Below, one piece after another: positions 46,104 to 57,100 of a stretch of DNA of 64,000 bases. The notes beneath the pieces are model-generated. The model ran no database searches, was not told where the DNA came from, and worked only from the letters and a program-made list of their open reading frames with translations. Origin of the DNA: Mermis nigrescens (Eukaryota; Nematoda; Enoplea; Mermithida; Mermithidae). Every line of letters begins with the position of its first letter. Positions within the stretch are counted from its first letter, which is position 1. Position numbers and translations under genes: made by a program. The stretch is taken from positions 1 to 64,000 of the forward strand of contig JAVLUZ010000512.1 of assembly GCA_036768485.1 (NCBI GenBank). The letters are read 5' to 3'.

Positions 46104-46504
46104 ATGTGTCATGCAATAATATTTCCCTTGTCTGACTCCGGCCCCGGCCCCGGCATTTTTTGAGCTTGCCGGGGTCAGGGAGGCTGAAAAAATGGCCGGG
46201 GATTAGCCGGGGTCGGGGCCATAGGTGGGCAGCACCGAAATTCGCAAGAGGGGAGGGATGAAAAAATTTTCAAAGGTCAAAAATGGTCTTAAAAGTCGTC
46301 GTATGGCGAAAAAACACCATTTTTCGACGTTTATCATCCGAAGCACTATCCAATGGCATCAAAAATCGCTAAAAAAGCAAAATTTGAATTCTGGGGGGGT
46401 ATTTTGATTTCAAAGGGAGTATTTCAACTTTTTGGGGGGTACGCATACTCCCCAGAGCCCCCTCGCCTATGTGTGGTCGGGGCTGGGGCCCCGGTCGATC
46501 ACTA
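46104..46504 (+). mobile_element. Right-end fragment of the GC-ended family, with nested MITE
   Basis: GTATGTGTCATGCAATAAT and GGCCCCGG text as in 45565-45700, ending CCCCGGTCGATCACTA. A family A copy splits it. The rest of the element is absent. Confidence 0.72.
46220..46475 (+). mobile_element. Family A MITE with perfect duplication
   Basis: CATAGGTGGGCAGC ... CGCCTATGTGTG; perfect 8-bp duplication GTCGGGGC at 46212-46219 and 46476-46483. Confidence 0.95.
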
Positions 46505-47106
46505 GTTACGAGTTCGCTGGCGAGGCGTAGCCGGGGAGGAAGGGATTCCCCTCTCATGGGGAATATTTTGACATGTTCAAGAAGTGAGCAATATGGTTGC
46601 ATGATGTTCTGCGACGTAAAATCGAAAAATTTGGCACTCTGCGTCGACTTCTTTTATCTTTTGGCAGTTTCTATCGTTTTATTGCAGGAAGAGTCAAAAA
46701 ATTAGCGCTTCGCGCGCATTATAAGCATTTTTCCTGTCAAAAACGTTAAAAAAATTTTAAAACAAAATCAATTCTTTATTGCTTAAATAGCGCAGGAGGA
46801 TGTGAAAAGCCTCAAAAAACAGGTTATTTAACGGCCGCTCGCTTGTGTTAATGGATTTGTTAGCTATAAAAATTTTTGGATTCATTCTTCCTTGGCGAAA
46901 ATACTGTTTACGCCTATGTACGGGTTGAGGGTGCGCGTAAAGAATTTTCAGTCGGGTTGAAAACTAGACTTTTAGATATTCAAATTCCATTTTTAGCTGC
47001 AAAAGTGTTTGAAAATGCCTCAAAGTTACCAATCTACTGCACTCCATCTTACGCATTTCCCTCCATAGCAGCTTTTTAAAAAACATTTTAGTACTTCATT
47101 TAAATA
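46505..47106. other. Intergenic DNA
   Basis: No recognised gene. A degenerate hairpin AGCGC-TTC-GCGCG lies near 46707. Confidence 0.4.
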
Positions 47107-47109
47107 TGA

Positions 47110-47196
<87 letters not shown>
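47107..47196. repeat. (TA)n microsatellite
   Basis: About 45 uninterrupted TA dinucleotides. Confidence 0.98.
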
Positions 47197-47199
<3 letters not shown>

Positions 47200-47209
47200 A
47201 CCTAAGTAT

Positions 47210-47444
47210 AGTCCATTTCACGAAACCTTGTGAATGAAAATCAATTTTCAGAGCTCAAGCGAGTAGCTACAAAGTTGTTCGTAGGCAGCCCTCAGTGATA
47301 CAATTTTGCCAAGTGAAATTTCCGTATGCATACCAATCACTGTGCGTTTTATCGTGATTGTTGTCTGAGTTAAAGCCACTTTTGTTATTGATGTACACTC
47401 AATCAGAAATTGTAATTAGGGCACAAGGTTTCGTGAAATAGACT
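47210..47444. mobile_element. MITE with AGTCYATTTCACGAAACC ends
   Basis: Left AGTCCATTTCACGAAACCTT and right AAGGTTTCGTGAAATAGACT are inverted repeats of about 22 bp; element length 235 bp. Abuts the (TA)n array, so the left target is uncertain. Confidence 0.75.
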
Positions 47445-48450
47445 TCTCAGTATTATTGTATAAGTATCTAAGTACTAGCTGACTTTTAGTTGAAAATCGT
47501 GAAAAACCGAAATTTTCCGGCAGATTAAATTACCTGCCTATCTATAAGTAAAGTTTGATGGGAACTGGGGATAAAATAACCAATATTTTACAGCCGCATT
47601 CGCTTTGAATCTATTAATCTTCTTAAGATACTGATTGCTTTTCCATTAAAGCTGTGATTGAAATCTCAAACGGTTAAAGATGACAAAAGTCTCATAGTTT
47701 AGGTCAAGCGTCAATTCGCAATTTACAATAGTCCTATTATTCTTTTAGAAAATAAATCAAATTTTTTAGGTGTAAAATTCAAGAGAAACTTTTATCTTGA
47801 CGCATAAAAATACGGAAAATTAAGCTTTGTTGGCCGTCTTGAAGTCTGTCCTGTCATTACAACTCAGTAAAAGCTGCTTAAAATGCTCGGGTTTTTTTCC
47901 GGGTCGGGTTGGGTCGGGTCGGAAAGACCCCTGACATGTGCGGGGTCATGCAAAAGTCCATTAACGATAAGGATTTGCGGAATGAGAAACGAAAAATCCA
48001 ATCAGAAGTTGATACCTAGGCACTTATCCACTTTAGGACCCATCGAATTTTTCTTTTTTTAAAAAGTTTTTCCCAAAAAAAATTTAAATCATCTATAGGA
48101 TGTCTTTTTTTAAGTTTAAAACATTCAGTTAAACATTATTTTGAGGGTCTGTTAGTAACTTTTACTGGGTCGGGTCTTAGTTTGTTTAAGGCCCGCCCCA
48201 TCGAAAATTTTTTAAAAGTTTTTTCGCCCACCGAATTTTTTCTAAGTTTTTCAACACAGGTACCGTGATACTCATAAGTTGTTACATTACGTTTGATCAT
48301 TTTTAGGATGCTCTGCTAGGTACTGAACGTTATTTCATGCTATATTTTTGGTATTCTGTGGATAAGTTTCTTTCTGGCTCGAGTCTTTGAATTTATAACC
48401 CTAAAATATTTAGAAAGATTCACTGAGATGTTGTTACTAATGTCTGAGGC
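47445..48450. other. AT-rich DNA with a GGGTCGGGT block
   Basis: GGGTCGGGTTGGGTCGGGTC at about 47901 and GGGTCGGGTC at about 48168 resemble the GC words at the ends of the large elements, but no inverted ends could be defined. No gene. Confidence 0.4.
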
Positions 48451-49211
48451 CATAGGCATAGCCAGGATTTTTCCCAGGGGGGAGTCCGAAAATTTTCTAC
48501 CTTAAAAGTCGGACAACAACGTTTAAAAATGCACCCAATGTATGAATTAACGCCTTTTTTAGACTTTACACATAGTCTTGCAAGAATCAAAATGGAAAGA
48601 AAATCACACTGTGAAAGTTATAATACGCGGGTAGGATCTTAGATCAGAGAGAATTTAATGGAAAACCTCTTTTGGGGCTGGGAGGTTCTGGGGTTTGCGC
48701 GCTCAAGCGCCCCGCCCGGCGGAGTCCGGGGCAGAGCCCCCAGAAAATTTTGCAAAATATGTACGGAAATCTTGAGTTTTTTAACGTTAAAATTTTCAAA
48801 AAATCATCCGAATCTTGGTCCTAAAAGTAGCTGATAGATATATAAAACAGACTGGCGCGAAGCGCAGAGATTTTTCCGATATTTTCATGCCAGATTGACT
48901 AAAAAATTTTTAGAACGCATGAGATGCGAATTTTTTTGTAGGCTTGTCCTGTCTTATCATGCTAAGCAGTTTGAAAAAAACGGGAGCTGTACAAAGCGTA
49001 CGAATTTTTCTGCATACTTTTTTAATTTCTATTAACTATGAATGTTTGCAAATAGGTAATCTCATGGTGACAAACGCTTTGTATGTAGCTCTGTGTTGCC
49101 AATAAGTTAACGTCGCAGAACAGCGTTACGCAACCGCGTAGCTCCATTTCAAAAAAATTAAAATTTTCTCCAGGGGAATCACCTCCCTTCTCCCCACTGG
49201 CTATGCTAGTG
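48451..49211. mobile_element. CATAGGCATAGCCAG element (761 bp)
   Basis: Left CATAGGCATAGCCAGGATT; right CCCACTGGCTATGCTAGTG. Flanks TCTGAGGC (48443-48450) and TCTTAGGC (49212-49219) are an 8-bp duplication with one mismatch. Inside, CAAGCGCCCCGCCCGGCGGA and a TGGCGC-GAA-GCGCAG hairpin variant (48852-48866). hAT-type by duplication length. Confidence 0.82.
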
Positions 49212-49640
49212 TCTTAGGCTTAGGCTTAGTATGTGCATTCACATTGGTGCCAGATGTCTGATACCAATCTGGATTCTTAAGCATTCCCAAATCTTTCCAA
49301 TTTTTTGTCGTGAGCGCGATGCCTTCACCACATATTGGATAAAAAAACCAAGCAACTTCAAATTATTTTTCTTTATCAAAAAAGCCCTGCATATTCCCTA
49401 ATGTTGAAAAACTTGGTAAAAAATTTGATGGGCCCTAAAGTGAATAAGTGCCGATACCTACAAACGCCCCTATCCAGGATTTTGTTTCGGAGGGAGGCAA
49501 GACCAAAGTATTAAAGAACATGAGGGGGACCAATGGATGAATTAAAAAAAGACGTTTTAGGGCCACTCGAGCTGAACACTTGGTAAATTTAGCATCCCAT
49601 ATGCCTTGAATATGATGAGAATTAAATGGGCACCCTCTTG
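49212..49640. other. TTAGGC run and unassigned DNA
   Basis: CTTAGGCTTAGGCTTAG (49213-49229) followed by CACATTGGTGCCAG matches the flanks of the long hairpins at 14154 and 15380, but no hairpin follows. Otherwise nothing recognised. Confidence 0.45.
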
Positions 49641-50035
49641 CACACCTGGGCAATGCCCCATATCGGCCCATCACCAGGACGGGCCGAACCAAAAGTTGGA
49701 TGGGGCGAAGGGGTAACTTGGACGCGGCTATGTTTTGTACAGGGAGAAAATTTGTGGAGATAATTTAGGGAAATGCTAGATACAGTATATCATGATCAGT
49801 TTGCAAAACATGCACAGGAACCATCTTATTACACTGTTCGACACCTTTTTTATAGATGGACTCACCTTTTTTCAGTGACTGACCCACTGATTAAGCTGAA
49901 CGACCCACCTTTTTCAGGCACGGATCCACCTTTTTTCAGGGACAGACCACCTTTTTCAGTGTCTAGGGGAGGGACCCACCCACCCTTTTGGCTGGAAGTT
50001 GGACGGGGCGAACCGTCAGCCATTGCTCAGGTATG
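49641..50035. mobile_element. CACACCTGGGCAATG element with internal tandem repeat
   Basis: Left CACACCTGGGCAATG and right CATTGCTCAGGTATG are inverted; flanks CCCTCTTG and CTCTCTTG are an 8-bp duplication with one mismatch. 49855-49990 has about five units of GACCCACCTTTTTTCAGGCA type. Ends resemble family A, but the interior does not. Confidence 0.82.
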
Positions 50036-50220
50036 CTCTCTTGAACAAATCTCCTTTTCTGCATGAAACCTGTGTAAAACAGAGAATTTTCAGCTATAAT
50101 ACTAAACTATATTGGTTTGTGACGTAGCTAAGGAATGCTTATCGGCGTTTTGTGCCGTTATTTTCATCTGAATTATTATTCAATACACATTCAAATTTTT
50201 AACCCTTAAAATTTTTCGTC
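50036..50220. other. AT-rich DNA
   Basis: Nothing recognised. Confidence 0.4.
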
Positions 50221-50690
50221 AGATCAAACTTTCTGCGCACCGTATCTTCAGAAAGATGCAATACTCTGCTTAAAGGCATTCTAACGTTCAAATTTTCCAG
50301 CGCTTCGCACCGGATATCATTCCTACATTGCTTAAACTTGCACAAGTGAGCTTAAAAGAATAAATATGTTGTAATTTCTATTTTGTTCATATGAAAAGCT
50401 GCTTCCGACGCTTCGCGCCAATAATTACTGCGTTGCTTATGTTCAGAATGTTGTAAAATTTAGGATAAAAATCTCAAAAAATTACGGCGCTTCGCATCAG
50501 GCATAATTCCTGCATTGCTTATCTTCAGAACGCTCCGAAATTGTGCTTAAAGGGATAAGAACCTATAGAAAATTTTTTGGGCTTTGCGCCATGGATTTAT
50601 AATATGCACGTTTTTGCACTGTTTATCCTCAGAAAGGGCCGCAAGATTGGGTTTAAAATAGTAAATATACTGAATATTTTTTCGAATCAC
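50221..50690. repeat. Hairpin-bearing tandem array (~110 bp units)
   Basis: Four to five diverged units, each with a GCGCTTCGCGCC-type hairpin (about 50291, 50409, 50475, 50580), then ATTCCTGCATTGCTTATCTT, CAGAA and GTGCTTAAAGGGATAA blocks. Spacings are 117, 67 and 105 bp. It lies about 290 bp upstream of COX4. Confidence 0.7.
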
Positions 50691-50982
50691 AAATTTTTGG
50701 AATGTTAAAAAAATCTTCTTCGTAATATTATACATAGCGCTCGTCGAGAAACACTCAAAAATGCCTTTGTTTTCGCCTATCTCCTTATGGTTCTCAAGAC
50801 GTCCAACTTCAAAATTTGCGATTTGCCTCCTAAAATGAAATCCTGAAAACGAGGCTGCTCGCATCCTAGCGATATGTGCTTCGAATACCTAACATTAACA
50901 ATCAGTTTGATATTTTTGTTCAAGAGAAAATAGTTGCGGATAATAAATAAAATAATAAATAAAAATAGTAATTGTATTCAGA
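50691..50982 (+). other. Upstream region of COX4
   Basis: Immediately 5' of the COX4 start codon. The final ~100 bp are AT-rich with no recognised repeat and could hold the promoter and 5' leader, but no core-promoter element is distinctive enough to call. Confidence 0.4.
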
Positions 50983-51171
50983 ATGCTGCGCCATCCGCCT
51001 AGAAATATTAGTTTGCGCCTAATTACTGCACTTAGGGCTCACCAACAGGTTAGAGCCTCAGGGAGTAGTGGCGAGCATCATTTAGAACGTTGGCCGCCAT
51101 TAAGCGGTACTCAGGCCCGCGAAATGGCAGGAAATCGAGAATATGTCGGCTATTTTCTAAACGGCGAGCCA
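50983..51171 (+). CDS. COX4: COX4 exon 1 (coding part)
   Basis: 63 codons from ATG to GAG CCA, followed by a strong donor GTGAGT. It encodes the basic, hydroxylated mitochondrial presequence (no acidic residue in the first 30) and the start of the mature matrix domain (GNREYVGYFLNGEP). Phase 0 at its end. Confidence 0.93.
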
Positions 51172-54100
51172 GTGAGTCTGATGCTATTAATTGTAATTAT
51201 AGCTGTTGCACATAACTGTAGTGTGCATTTCTTACTTTTTGAAACATATTAGAGCACTTAAGCTCTTTTACGTTCTGTCTATTCAATTGCCGCTGTTAGA
51301 TTAGCCATGTACATCATATAAATAGTTTATATTTATTTTAAATTTATTTTTGATTTAGCAATTTTTTAATTTTTCAACAGTCAGCGTTATTTCTTGAATA
51401 TTTTTATGTCAATTGTATTAGATTTCTTCTAAGTCACAGAGTACAGAAAAGCGATGAGGCTTGGTTGATATAAAGCATGCTTAATAGAAATTGGTGAGAT
51501 CTGAGAATAATCGGAACTTTGAAAATTGTAATATATAGAATTAAAATTAAATTGAATTAAAATTAAATTATAATTAAATTGAATTAAAATTAAATTAAGA
51601 TTATAAATAAAATTAAAAATTAAAATTAAATTAAATTAAACACTATAAAATTGAAATTCTAGTTGACAGTTTCTACAAGAATATGTTAATTTTTTTAATT
51701 TTCGCGGGATACGCCTAGATGTGTTAAAGCTTTTAAGTTTGTCAATAAACCCAATGTAAATTGCGCAAAAGTGAAGTCAAGTATCTTTCCAGACTTCGAA
51801 CTTCACAATCTTAGCCTCGTTCGAAAAACCTGCTATTCTGTTTTCTCATTATTTTTCCTTAATTAGTTTCATTTCATTCTTAAATTTATCATCTTTTAGG
51901 AAAATGACTGAAAAAGATGAATTTTTCTGTAAGAATAACTCTGTATTTGCTGAAGTATGCAACGAAAGAGGTTTCCAAAAAAGTGTATTTCTTGTGAGAT
52001 ATTCTCTGAAAATACTGTAATAATTGCTTTATGCAAAAAGAATACTTTCCTGGAGTACTTTTTGTCCAAAATGTAATGTATGCTCAAGATCCTTATATCT
52101 CAATTCTATATTAATTTCTTCACATTTCAATTAATATTTATTTATGCATAAAATGCTAGGTCGGAACTGGTGCAGTTCATGACTTTATGCTGATCTACAT
52201 TTAATCTCATTCAATTTTTCGTTAACATGTTTATTGAAGCATGTCACATGTAATACAGCGAAGAGAATAAGGGCATGGTGCTAATTTCATTAAAGCTCGA
52301 TAAAACTGTTTAAAATGTGCAGAGAAGTACACTAATACTGTAGACAAGACAAATGTTTCCTCATGACAACTCAAACATGCTTCCCTTAATCTGCCTTTAA
52401 AAGGCCCAGCCGAGGCCCGGCCCTTTTTTGACCTGGACGCGGGATCGGGCCCACTAGGCCCGGCCGGGACCGGGACCGGATGCCCGGCTCGTTCCTCGGG
52501 TCCCCGGCCATTTCTAGGGGGGAGGGGATTAATGACCTCTAATTTCAGGCCAAAAACGATTAAGCACGTAGAAACGGCCCAAAAATGTGATTTTTCCCCT
52601 AAAAATCGAAGGGGTGGGGTCAAAAATTATCTGGCTTTGGGAGGATGGAGGAAGGGGCCGACCTTGGGCGGCTTATCCCTATCCCCCTTTTACATCTACG
52701 GAGGCAAGAACCGTTTACACCTCCAGATCATGTATGGTGAGGAACAGGCCCGTATTTAGGATTCGGCTAAGGGGGGAGCGAACCCAACATAAATTGGTTT
52801 ATATCTCGGAACATTCGTTGGGATAGCTCGAAAAACTGCATTTTTCAACGTTTTTCGACATGCTCTATTCATTAAGATAATAAAATTCAAACTTTTTTGA
52901 ACAAAATTTTTGTCCATTTAGAAATTATATAAAAGTGTCATTGTTTGGTCGCTCTTGGACCCAAATGATAGAAAATACGAAGATTTTACATCAAAAAGTC
53001 GATTTTTCCACCTTTCCGTGCATTATCTTACCTTTCAAAAATATTTTTCCGGCTAAGGAAGGAGGGCGGGCAGCCCTCCTCAAATACGGCCCCTGTGGGA
53101 AACACACATGCACAGCATAGGAATTCTCGGGAATTAATAAGTGCCTTTTTTGGGCCCAAAAAATGTTAGGTACGCGTCAAAAACATTGATTTTTAGCGTT
53201 TCTGGCGAAAATTTCAAAACATTAAAAAAATTCGAAAAAAATTCGAAAAAAAGCCGGAACAAATTGAACAAAATATGGTCAAAACATGAGTATAATGGCG
53301 CGAAGCGCCGAACATTTGGCACTTTTGAGCAAATAGATAGCTAAAAACGTTTAAAAAGCATCTTTTCCATAAATTTTTTTGAAAATTCCTGGGAACTTTC
53401 AGAAAATCGCCAATTCTTGTGGGGGTCAAAACTTTTCAAGGGGGGGGTGAAAATTTTTCTGGGGGTAAACCCCTTCAGGATTATATATGGTGGGGAGTCT
53501 CCCACGATCTTCCCGGTTTTATGTACGATTGGCGTTTTTGCTCATTCCTTATGTTTACATCACATTCTCTCGTAAAATTTAGACTTATGAGGATCGACCC
53601 GATTTGCCTTATCCGGCAATACGCTTTCAAAAAGAAGAGGGAAGCATATTGTCTTTGAGGGAAAAGGAGAAAGGCGATTGGCGCCTTTTAACATTGGACG
53701 AGAAAAAACGACGTATTCTGCTTTTATAAATATTTCCGAAATTACGCCCAATTTAATTTAAATAAATTAAAGCGAAATATTCATTCAGATTGGCTTAATG
53801 CGATTTGACTATCCGAGAATTTTAAGAACGCAGTTTTTTCGTTTTTGAATATCAAAGAAAATGCTGGAAAAATGTGCCTAATTTCTTTTAAAAATGATAA
53901 AAACTAGTGGAAATATTTAAAAAAAAGAAGAGGACTAAACGCTAGATTTTGGGTGTCAGCTTAATCTAAAATATAGGATGATGCTGTTGCAGGGGTTTCT
54001 CGGAAAATCGCTCTATTAGGTGACTACGTTTCCTTTGTTTTTGAGTAAATTAACTCAAATTTTGGCTAAACATGGTAGAAAACACGTAAAAATGGCCAAA

Positions 54101-57100
54101 AACGCAAATTTTCGCCAAAACGGGGGATAATACCTGGGTAATAGACAAAGCTCTAGCCCGTCCAACTATGGGCCCTCATTAGTTAATTGGTCTTTAGTTG
54201 GGCTGAAAATGGGTAAAAAAGACGATTTTCTTTGATTTTTCACTATTTACTCACGTTTTTTTCAAAATCAGCCCATCCAAATGGATCCTTCAGCCCGTCC
54301 AGCCTTTGTGCCATTTCGTTCCATGGACGAGCTGGGATCATAGGTGGGCGGCACCAAAATTCTGGGGGGGTGCAAGATTTTTTAAAGATAAAAAAATGGC
54401 CCTAAAAATGGTGGTTTGGCGAAAAACACAATTTTTCAACGTTTCTCATCGAGCGCTATCCCTTGGCATCTAAGAATTGCGGAAAACAACAAAAAATTTG
54501 AAAATTGAAGTCTGGGGGTATTTTGGTTTTTGGGGTGTGCATACCTCAAATCCCAACACTCAGGTGTGACTGGGATGGGCTATTGCCCATGGTGTGGGGG
54601 GGTCAAAAATTTCCTGACTTCGGGGGATGGGGGGACGACCGACTTTGGGTGGGGGATTCTCTCCATCCCCCTGTTACATGCCTGTATATAAGGATAATAG
54701 GGTGTGCGATTATACGATTACCTAGCACGTAAGGGCCATACATGATTTTTGGTTTGGAGGCAGGAATCTTTTTCTTCACGCCCAGATGTCGCGATTTTTC
54801 GGAAGTTTCCGAAAATTTTTTGAATATTAGCGGTAAAGGTGCTTTTTTAAGCGTTTTTAGCTATCTATTTGCTCAAAAGTTTCAAATTTTCGATGCTTCA
54901 AGCCATAAATTATGGTTTAAGCTACTATATTTTGTTCAGTTTATTCGTCTTTTTTGATCTTCTTCCCGACATTTTCTATGTTTGTATGCTCTAGAAAGAT
55001 AGAGCATCGTCAGAAAAGCCGAAAAACGCCCTTTTTGACACGTACCCACTATTTTTGGGCCCGAAAAATGCACTTTAAAGTTTCACACCTCTCTCACAAC
55101 TCGTCCCCCACAACTACCCCCCTACAACTCGTCTCCACACAACTCGACCTCAAGTATATGGATAAACCGCCCTATTTCTCCCTCATAAAACTCCCCACCC
55201 ACTATTCGCCTCTTACTTGAACTCGCTCCTGCACAACTCACCCCCCACAGCCAAAAACCGATGAAAATTGAAAACTTTCTTTAAAAGTGCTTTAAATTGA
55301 CCAGAAACGTAATAACTTAGTTTTAACGCTATTTAAGCGCTTACACCAGTTTTTTAAGCCATTTTATCTTAGAGAAGTTCAATATCGGACTGCCCCGAAC
55401 GGTTGACCCCCTCCCTTCTACATCGGCCATGCTTTTCGGTGCTTTGCGCCTTTTACGCATTTTTTGACTATATTTTGTGTTATTTGCTCGATTTTTTTCA
55501 AATTTTTCAAAATGTCTTTGTTTTAGAAAAAACGAGCTCTGTCCGAAACGTCAAAAAACAGTTTTTTTAAAGTGTAGCCCATCGTTTTTGGCCTAAGAAG
55601 GCACTTTTTAAAAACGCTTTGGCCTGACCCCCAGAATTCCCATGCTGGACACATATCGTTGTGTGCAAGCAAGCATTCGACTAGCTTAATCTATTGGCAT
55701 TGACAATCACGAAAAATTTCAACAAATATAAATCTGCGGGTTTTAGCTTCTGTGAATTCGACCAAATCCTCCACGATTGGATAGTACATAATTGCTATTG
55801 AGTTGGGGCCAGTTGTGTAGGCACGTAGCTGGCCGTCCTATTTGGGGGGATCAACACCAATTTTGGGGAGACTAAGCCCAAAGAGGCCAAAAATAGCACA
55901 AATTAAGGTTTAAAAACTCATATTTTTCCGATTTTTCTGAATTTCGGGGGGTACGGACCCCCATTCCCTCCCCACAGAGCTACTTGCCAGCAGTTGTGGC
56001 AGGCAAGCCAGTAAGCAGGATTTTATTCCGCAGGGGGCCGAAAATTTTTGGAGCCAGTGATCTCGAGAACCATTAGGAGATAGGCGAAAATAGAGGCAGT
56101 TTAGAGCGTATCTCGGCGAGCTCTATACAATGGTGAAGAAAAATTTCAAAAAATGTCTGAAAATTTTCACTTTATTTCATATTGATTACAGCAACTTCGT
56201 TTAAGCTGATTTCTCAACCATTAATGGACGAATTGTTTCTTATCTCTTGCCTTTGCACTTAAGCATTGTGCTTTACACAGAAAAACAATACAGATATAAT
56301 GAATGATTCGGCGCCAAGCGCCGAAAAAATTGACATATTCTGCATGTCAAGCTCAAATTTGAGCGGTTTAGAGCGGGCTAGAAAACAAAAAACATATAAT
56401 CAATAAATACGGCGCGAAGCGCCGGGAAAATTTCATGCTTCCTATGTCATAACTCAAATTTGAGCTGCTTTGAGTGAGCTAGACGGCACAAACCATAGCT
56501 GAACAATGAATCCGACGCACTGCGTCGGAAAAAGATTGACATGCTCTCAACATATGTCTAACTCAAATTTGAGCGATTTTTAGTGCTTCAGAAAACAAAT
56601 TTAGACATAAATAATATGAGTTTACTCTTCGCAAATTTTCCATTTCCCTTTGGGGGATCCTTACGAGAAACAAAAATTTTTCCCGTTCCGGGGGGGGGTG
56701 GCCCCCCTGGTTTCGGGCCTGGTGTCAGGGGCCAGCTGTGTTGGGGGCGAGTTGTGGGGGGCGAGTTGGGGGGGTGAGTTGTGTGGGGCGAGTTGTGGCT
56801 GGAGGCGAGGTGTGTGGGGCGAGTCATGTGGGGGCGTGTTGGTTTGGGGCGAATTATCCGCAAACCGCAGGATCCGCCATCCCATCCCCAGTTACACATA
56901 TTGCCCACCCAGGCCACCACCGATCTGCGGACCCTAGCCTTCTGCATCTACAGTTCGAACGGTAAAATTTGAACGCTTAACACTGCTTAGGGCCTATGCC
57001 TTACCACAGGACGTTGTCGTATGTTTTGCATTGCTAAATACATGCCGACGTTGTGTGTTATAGCATGGGTAAACCAATCCTGAGCAAGAATTAACAACTT

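Larger units (their letters stand above)
51172..53582 (+). other. COX4: COX4 intron 1
   Basis: 2.4 kb. Holds an AATTAAATT-type low-complexity tract (51537-51641), a GC-rich block of degraded GGCCCGG text (52395-52515) and two adjacent MITEs (52745-53094, 53103-53489). A pyrimidine-rich stretch precedes the acceptor AAAATTTAG at 53582. Confidence 0.88.

Noticed and set aside
14288..49229. TTAGGC repeats as telomeric DNA
   Set aside because: Only two to three units at each site, linked to GGTGCCAGC elements; far too short for a telomere or a clear interstitial array.
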